A stretch of DNA of 9,071 nt, from NCBI GenBank assembly GCA_938091985.1, contig CALKOE010000322.1, positions 1 through 9,071 of the forward strand, read 5' to 3'. The notes beneath the pieces were generated by a model. The model was not told the DNA's origin. It worked only from the letters and a program-made list of their open reading frames with translations, and did no database searches. The translations under genes were made by a program, and so were the position numbers. Of the stretch, positions 5,143-9,071 are shown piece by piece. Each line of letters begins with the position of its first letter. The first letter of the stretch is position 1. This DNA comes from an uncultured Acidimicrobiales bacterium. GTDB lineage: Bacteria > Actinomycetota > Acidimicrobiia > Acidimicrobiales > Aldehydirespiratoraceae.

Positions 5143-6065
5143 CCGAGGTGATGAGCGCACGCGTCGGCCTCCTCCCCGAACTCGAACCCGCGGCCCAAGC
5201 CCATGCGCTCGTGGGCTACGCCCTCGCCGGGATCGCGGCGATGGACACCGACCACACCGTGGCCGGCGTGGTCGCCCTCTACGCGCTCGATCTCGGTGAC
5301 CACCCGGCCGTTTCGTTCGCCCACCGGACCTCCGCCCTCGGTGCCATGAACCAGGCGTTCCTCGATGGTGAGGACAGTCCGTTCGCGCTCGAGATGCTCG
5401 CCCTCGCTCGCACGGTCGCGGGGGTGACCTCGAGCGCCTACGAGCGCGCCGCGGTCGAGGCGTTCGAGGGCTGGGCGCTGCTCCTCGAGGGCCGATGGTC
5501 GGAGGCCGCAGCGGCCTCGGAAGCCGGGATGCACCACGTGGCGGCCGAGAACGTCTGGCATCTCATCCTCGCCACCAACCTCGGCATGGCGCTCCTGCGG
5601 CTCGACCGCAGCCAGGAGGCCCTCGATCTCGCCCGCTCCCACCCGGACCGCGACCGCTACACCTACTGGGGCGACACGCTCGGCTATGTCGAGGCGCTTG
5701 CCCTCGCCCAGCTCGGTCGGCACGACGAGGCCGACCGCGTGCTCGCTGCCCTCATCCGCCGCGTGCTCGGGTCGACCCACTCGGGGCACCGAAGCGACCT
5801 CGTGTTGGTCGGCGCGTGGGTGGCCGTGGCCGCCGGCCGCAACGACGACGCCGTGGCGTTGCTGACTCGGTCGATCGCGACGCGCGGCCCCCACACCATG
5901 CAGTTGTGCCGCGGATTGGAGCACGCGACCGGTCGACGACCCGACCGGGTGGCGATCGCCGATCAGGTCGACCGGCTCGAGATGCCGCTCGTGGCGCTGC
6001 TCGAGGCCGAGCTGGCGCGAATCGAATCGGCGGCTACTGCTGCGACGCCAGAGAGCGGTTCTTGA
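4713..6065 (+). CDS. Cyclase/NB-ARC regulator, C-terminal helical-repeat part (after frameshift)
   Basis: This frame has 450 residues from the CTG at 4713 to the TGA at 6063-6065. It continues the regulator and is not a separate gene: it begins mid-domain with [12 protein letters not shown], the winged-helix-like segment after NB-ARC, and has no ribosome site at its first usable start (TTG 4734). The segment [13 protein letters not shown] (46-58) matches the x-Y-x-L-L-E-x-x-R-x-Y/F-A pattern usual at this place in AfsR/LuxR-type STAND regulators. The rest is Ala/Leu-rich antiparallel helices with [16 protein letters not shown] TPR-like repeats, likely a ligand- or partner-sensing scaffold. 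No C-terminal LuxR helix-turn-helix is visible, so DNA binding is not supported. With the frame restored the whole protein is 888 aa. The last 32 bases overlap convergent sdhB. Confidence 0.8.
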   Translation: MFERAALLEGSFRADDVHLLGDVDPAGLRTLVRGSLLGQERDGLELQYRMLEPVRQVARAMLVEQGDYDDAMDDLVAGLRGAAATEYGGGYWDWATLDRLRPLLPTFWRAAEWLEARDRQLDLLTFVGEFSGVANVYADSRRVTEVMSARVGLLPELEPAAQAHALVGYALAGIAAMDTDHTVAGVVALYALDLGDHPAVSFAHRTSALGAMNQAFLDGEDSPFALEMLALARTVAGVTSSAYERAAVEAFEGWALLLEGRWSEAAAASEAGMHHVAAENVWHLILATNLGMALLRLDRSQEALDLARSHPDRDRYTYWGDTLGYVEALALAQLGRHDEADRVLAALIRRVLGSTHSGHRSDLVLVGAWVAVAAGRNDDAVALLTRSIATRGPHTMQLCRGLEHATGRRPDRVAIADQVDRLEMPLVALLEAELARIESAATAATPESGS

Positions 6066-6807
6066 CCTTGGCCTTGACGTAGTCGCGGTTCATGAAGGCG
6101 ATGAAGTCGAGGCTGATCTCCTTCGGGCAGGCCTCATGGCACTCGCCATGATTGGTGCACGAGCCGAAGAAGTCCTCCATCGTCTCGACCATCGCCTCGG
6201 TGCGCTTCCAACGCTCCGACTGGCCCTGGGGCAAGACGTTGAGGTGGGCGAGCTTGGCCGACGTGAACAACTGGGCTGCGGAGTTCGGACACGCAGCGAC
6301 GCAAGCGCCGCAGCCGATGCAGGCGGCGGCGTCCATCGAGGAGTCGGCCACCTCCTTCGGGATCAGAATGGAGTTGGCATCCTGCGGCGTGCCGGTCGGC
6401 ACCGAGATGTAGCCGCCCGCTTCCACGATGCGATCGAAAGCTCGACGATCGACCATCAGGTCCTTCAGCACCGGGAAGGCCTCGGCCTGCCAGGGCTCGA
6501 TGACGATCTCGTCGCCGTCGTTGAACTTGCGCATGTGGAGCTGGCACGTCGCCGTGGCCTTCTCCGGACCGTGGGCCTGGCCGTTGATCATCACGCCACA
6601 GGTGCCGCAGATTCCTTCGCGGCAGTCGTGGCCGAACGTGACCGGCTCGACGTCGTCGGCGATCAGTCGTTCGTTGACCACATCGAGCATCTCGAGGAAC
6701 GAGGCGTCCTCGGGGATGTCGTTGGCCTCGACGTCAAGGAAGGCACCCTGGGTGTGAGGGCCGTCTTGACGCCAGATCTTCAGCTTGAGGTTCAGCATCT
6801 TGCTCAC
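6034..6807 (-). CDS. sdhB: Succinate dehydrogenase iron-sulfur subunit
   Basis: A 257-aa SdhB, the electron-transfer subunit of complex II, passing electrons from FAD in SdhA to quinone at the membrane anchor. The plant-type ferredoxin domain (about 1-115) binds [2Fe-2S] through Cys62, Cys67, Cys70 and Cys88 (C-R-E-G-I-C-G-T-C...C). The C-terminal domain has C-I-G-C-G-A-C (163-169) with Cys227 for [4Fe-4S], and Cys173, Cys217 and Cys223 for [3Fe-4S], by analogy with E. coli SdhB. All ligands are present. Start: GTG 6807 is preferred because GAGGAG lies 6 bases upstream and the codon overlaps the sdhA stop as GTGA; an ATG at 6798 is 15 bases from that site. The open frame continues upstream into sdhA, but only as a shadow. 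The stop lies within the 3' end of the convergent cyclase regulator. Confidence 0.96.
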   Translation of the reverse strand: MSKMLNLKLKIWRQDGPHTQGAFLDVEANDIPEDASFLEMLDVVNERLIADDVEPVTFGHDCREGICGTCGVMINGQAHGPEKATATCQLHMRKFNDGDEIVIEPWQAEAFPVLKDLMVDRRAFDRIVEAGGYISVPTGTPQDANSILIPKEVADSSMDAAACIGCGACVAACPNSAAQLFTSAKLAHLNVLPQGQSERWKRTEAMVETMEDFFGSCTNHGECHEACPKEISLDFIAFMNRDYVKAKVKNRSLASQQ

Positions 6808-8723
6808 TTGTAGCTCCTCTGGGTGAGCGGCACGCTCTCGAAATTCAGTTCTTCTTTGTGAAGCTCGGGCTCTGCGCCGTCGCCCTTGTGTTCCCACGCC
6901 CCGACGTAGGCGAAGTTCTCGTCGTCGCGCAGCGCCTCGCCCTCGGGGGTCTGTGACTCTTCGCGGAAGTGGCCACCGCAGCTCTCGCGGCGATGAAGTG
7001 CATCACGCACCTTGAGCTCGGCGAACTCCATGAAGTCGTCGACCCGGTTGACCTTCTCGAGCATCGTGTTGATGCCGTCGGGCGAACCGAGCACCTTGAC
7101 GTTCTTGCGGAAGTCCTCGCGCAGGGCGGGAATCTCCTTGAGCGCGGTCTGCAAACCGGCCTCGTTTCGGGCCATGCCGCAGTGTTCCCAGACGATCTTG
7201 CCGAGTTCACGGTGGTAGTGCTCGACGCCGTGCGTGCCCTTGTTGGACGTCCACTGGCGTGACTTGTCGTCGACTGCCTGCACCGATTCCTTGAACACGG
7301 GATCGTCGGTGGGGACGGGCGTGTTGCCGAGCTTCGGAGCGAGGTAGTCGCCGATTGTGTAGGGCAGAACGAAGTAGCCGTCGGCCAGACCCTGCATGAG
7401 CGCCGAAGCGCCCAGACGGTTGGCGCCGTGATCGGAGAAGTTCGCTTCGCCGAGGGCGTAGAGGCCCGGCACGGTGGTCATCAGGTTGTAGTCAACCCAC
7501 AGCCCACCCATCGTGTAGTGCGTGGCCGGGTAGATGCGCATCGGCGTGGAGTAGGGGTCTTCGCCGGTGATGCGCTCGTACATGTCGAAGAGGTTGCCGT
7601 AGCGCTCCTTGACGGCTTCCACGCCGTCACGCGAGATCGCGGCGGCGAAGTCGAGATAGACGCCGTTCTTGAGCGGCCCGACGCCTCGGCCCTCGTCGAC
7701 GACCGTCTTCGCGTTGCGGCTCGCTACGTCGCGAGGGACGAGGTTGCCGAAGCTCGGGTACTTCTCTTCGAGGTAGTAGTACCGCTCGTCCTCAGGAATT
7801 TCGGCGGCGCCTCGGGCGTCGTCGTTGGCCTCAGGCACCCAGATGCGACCATCGTTGCGCAGCGACTCCGACATCAAGGTCAGCTTCGACTGGAACTCGT
7901 CGGCGGCGGGAATGCACGTGGGGTGGATCTGCGTGTAGCAGGGGTTGGCGAACAGGGCGCCCTTGCGATGGGCTCGCCACGCTGCGGTGACGTTGGACGC
8001 CATGGCGTTGGTCGACAGGTAGTAGACGTTGCCGTAGCCGCCGGTGGCCAGAACCACTGCGTGGGCGCTGTGTCCGTGGACTTCGCCTGTGAGCATGTCT
8101 CGGGTGACGATGCCGCAGGCTTCGCCGTCCTTCTTCACGATGTCGAGCACATCGGAGCGGTTGTAGAGCGTGACCTTGCCGGCCGCGATCTGTGCCGCAA
8201 GGGCCTGGTAGGCGCCGAGCAGCAGCTGCTGACCGGTCTGGCCGCGGGCGTAGAACGTGCGACTCACCTGAGCGCCGCCGAAGGAACGGTTGGCCAGGAG
8301 CCCGCCGTATTCCCGGGCAAAGGGCACACCCTGAGCCACGCACTGGTCGATGATGTTGACCGACACCTGGGCGAGGCGATGCACGTTGGCTTCACGCGAG
8401 CGGTAGTCGCCGCCCTTCACGGTGTCGTAGAAGAGACGGTGCACGGAGTCGCCGTCGTTGCGGTAGTTCTTCGCGGCGTTGACGCCGCCCTGCGCGGCGA
8501 TCGAGTGTGCCCGCCGGGGGGAGTCGTGGAAGGTGAAAACCTTCACGTTGTAGCCCAGCTCGGCCAGAGACGCCGCGGCCGAAGCGCCGGCGAGTCCGGT
8601 GCCGACGACGATGACCTCGAACTTGCGCTTGTTGGCGGGGTTGACGAGCTTGACGGAGAACTTGTGGTTGTCCCACTTGTCGGCCATCGGGCCCTCGGGG
8701 ATCTTTGCGTCGAGCGTGACCAT
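6804..8723 (-). CDS. sdhA: Succinate dehydrogenase flavoprotein subunit
   Basis: A 639-aa SdhA that oxidises succinate to fumarate with covalently bound FAD on the cytoplasmic face of complex II. Seen in order: dinucleotide fold V-G-T-G-L-A-G-A (40-47); [11 protein letters not shown] (70-80) with His73 as the likely FAD-linking histidine; I-H-P-T (266-269); P-R-D-V-A-S-R (330-336) with Arg331 as the catalytic arginine equivalent; H-Y-T-M-G-G (402-407); [14 protein letters not shown] (425-438); [11 protein letters not shown] (577-587). The sequence belongs to the B-type branch (b558 SdhC partner, about 640 aa) rather than the proteobacterial type. Start: ATG 8723 is preferred over GTG 8726, because AGGAGG ends 6 bases before the ATG. 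The ATG shares one base with the sdhC stop (TGATG), and the gene ends in a GTGA overlap with sdhB, so the three genes form one coupled operon. Its promoter lies outside the window. Confidence 0.97.
   Translation of the reverse strand: MVTLDAKIPEGPMADKWDNHKFSVKLVNPANKRKFEVIVVGTGLAGASAAASLAELGYNVKVFTFHDSPRRAHSIAAQGGVNAAKNYRNDGDSVHRLFYDTVKGGDYRSREANVHRLAQVSVNIIDQCVAQGVPFAREYGGLLANRSFGGAQVSRTFYARGQTGQQLLLGAYQALAAQIAAGKVTLYNRSDVLDIVKKDGEACGIVTRDMLTGEVHGHSAHAVVLATGGYGNVYYLSTNAMASNVTAAWRAHRKGALFANPCYTQIHPTCIPAADEFQSKLTLMSESLRNDGRIWVPEANDDARGAAEIPEDERYYYLEEKYPSFGNLVPRDVASRNAKTVVDEGRGVGPLKNGVYLDFAAAISRDGVEAVKERYGNLFDMYERITGEDPYSTPMRIYPATHYTMGGLWVDYNLMTTVPGLYALGEANFSDHGANRLGASALMQGLADGYFVLPYTIGDYLAPKLGNTPVPTDDPVFKESVQAVDDKSRQWTSNKGTHGVEHYHRELGKIVWEHCGMARNEAGLQTALKEIPALREDFRKNVKVLGSPDGINTMLEKVNRVDDFMEFAELKVRDALHRRESCGGHFREESQTPEGEALRDDENFAYVGAWEHKGDGAEPELHKEELNFESVPLTQRSYK
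6814..6819 (-). promoter_or_regulatory. Shine-Dalgarno site deciding the sdhB start
   Basis: The minus strand reads GAGGAG, then six bases, then the GTG at 6807. It lies inside the last codons of sdhA. It favours GTG 6807 over ATG 6798. Confidence 0.7.
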
Positions 8724-9071
8724 CACTCGCCTCCTTCAGTGCTGCCGTGAGATTCAAGGACCGAGTTGCCGTCTTCGTCGACGAACCCGATCGGGTAGGC
8801 GCGATTGTCCTGATCGATGAGGCCGAACTGCACGGCCAGCGGGAAGCTCAGGTTTCCGAGCAGGATCATGGCGGCCAGTCCCTGTGCGATGCCCTTGCGC
8901 AGGGCGTTGTACTTGGGGTTGTTGATGCCCAGCGACTGAAACATCGACCAGGCGCCGTGGAAGATGTGGATGGCGAGTGCGACGTTGGCGGCGATGTAGA
9001 TGAGTGCGATCGGGATGGCGCTCATCGAGCTGTAGACGTTGTTGTAGACGTCGCCACGCACCCAGTCGTCG
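8723..9071 (-). CDS. sdhC: Succinate dehydrogenase cytochrome b558 subunit, N-terminus cut by window edge
   Basis: The C-terminal 115 residues of an SdhC are visible; the family is usually about 220-260 aa, so about half is missing upstream. The frame enters from the right edge (first full codon at 9070-9068) as [14 protein letters not shown] hydrophobic segment at about 18-45 contains [13 protein letters not shown] (33-45), whose histidines (35, 38) sit where b558-family subunits bind haem. A second hydrophobic segment covers about 61-85. The tail is short, acidic and hydrophilic. Family knowledge: in this class a single five-helix SdhC anchors SdhAB and carries two b haems, with no SdhD; here sdhA directly follows, which agrees. 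The stop TGA shares its A with the sdhA ATG. A GTG at 9061 is internal and not the start. Confidence 0.93.
   Translation of the reverse strand, partial: DDWVRGDVYNNVYSSMSAIPIALIYIAANVALAIHIFHGAWSMFQSLGINNPKYNALRKGIAQGLAAMILLGNLSFPLAVQFGLIDQDNRAYPIGFVDEDGNSVLESHGSTEGGE
8730..8735 (-). promoter_or_regulatory. Strong Shine-Dalgarno site for sdhA
   Basis: The minus strand carries AGGAGG, a full anti-16S match, six bases before ATG 8723 and only three before GTG 8726. It decides the sdhA start and lies within the end of sdhC. Confidence 0.8.

Noticed and set aside
4134..5924. 596-aa open frame on the minus strand, opposite the cyclase regulator
   Set aside because: It is antisense to recognisable NB-ARC and repeat domains, has no known motif, and is explained by GC-rich codon bias keeping the opposite frame open.
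5900..6065. LuxR-type helix-turn-helix at the C-terminus of the regulator
   Set aside because: The last residues are Ala/Glu-rich helix without the L-T-x-R-E...G-x-S-N-x-x-I-A pattern.
7428..8750. 440-aa open frame on the plus strand, opposite sdhA
   Set aside because: Shadow of sdhA; Val/Gly/Arg-rich with no domain, while sdhA is unmistakable.

Overview
The window looks like chromosomal DNA from a high-GC actinobacterium. The Acidimicrobiia (Ilumatobacter-like) are my best guess, inferred from the b558-type succinate dehydrogenase, the GC-rich codon use, and several genes whose start codon lies 7-8 bases after a TANNNT -10 box (leaderless layout). No search was possible, so the taxonomy is inference. 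I saw no tRNA, rRNA, CRISPR array, transposase or phage gene.

Layout, left to right. (1) Positions 1-426, minus strand: N-terminal part of a hotdog-fold acyl-CoA thioesterase-like protein. (2) 471-1145, plus: a hypothetical protein resembling an actinobacterial lipocalin-like family. Its C-terminal third carries a 48-bp REP-like element with interlocked inverted repeats (983-1030). (3) 1130-2041, minus: a DUF368 membrane protein, the PopT family of undecaprenyl-phosphate translocases. It converges on gene 2 through a 16-bp near-palindrome that supplies both stop codons. (4) 2068-2949, plus: an alpha/beta hydrolase with a full Ser-Asp-His triad, divergent from gene 3. The two start codons are separated by 26 bp holding two overlapping -10 boxes. 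(5) 2950-3399: the only long gap. It holds a terminator-like hairpin, a second structured segment, a CRP-family-like operator and a leaderless promoter.

(6) 3400-6065, plus: a large regulator with a class III nucleotidyl cyclase domain, an NB-ARC/STAND ATPase domain and a helical-repeat C-terminus. It is split by an apparent 1-base deletion near 4711. Repaired, it would be 888 aa. It lacks the C-terminal LuxR helix-turn-helix found in comparable mycobacterial proteins. (7) 6034-9071, minus: the succinate dehydrogenase operon sdhC (partial), sdhA, sdhB. The internal genes are translationally coupled and have strong Shine-Dalgarno sites. SdhB converges on the regulator with a 32-bp overlap.

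How they work together: SdhCAB is complex II, linking the TCA cycle to the quinone pool. DUF368/PopT recycles the lipid carrier for cell-wall synthesis. The thioesterase and hydrolase are probably lipid or small-ester enzymes. The most notable regulatory signal is a TGTGA-N6-TCACC operator about 110 bp upstream of the cyclase gene, which suggests, but does not prove, a cyclic-nucleotide feedback loop. Most of the window is ordinary housekeeping or accessory content. I do not see a clearly new multi-gene system; the cyclase/STAND regulator with its operator and the REP-like insertion are the best candidates for follow-up.
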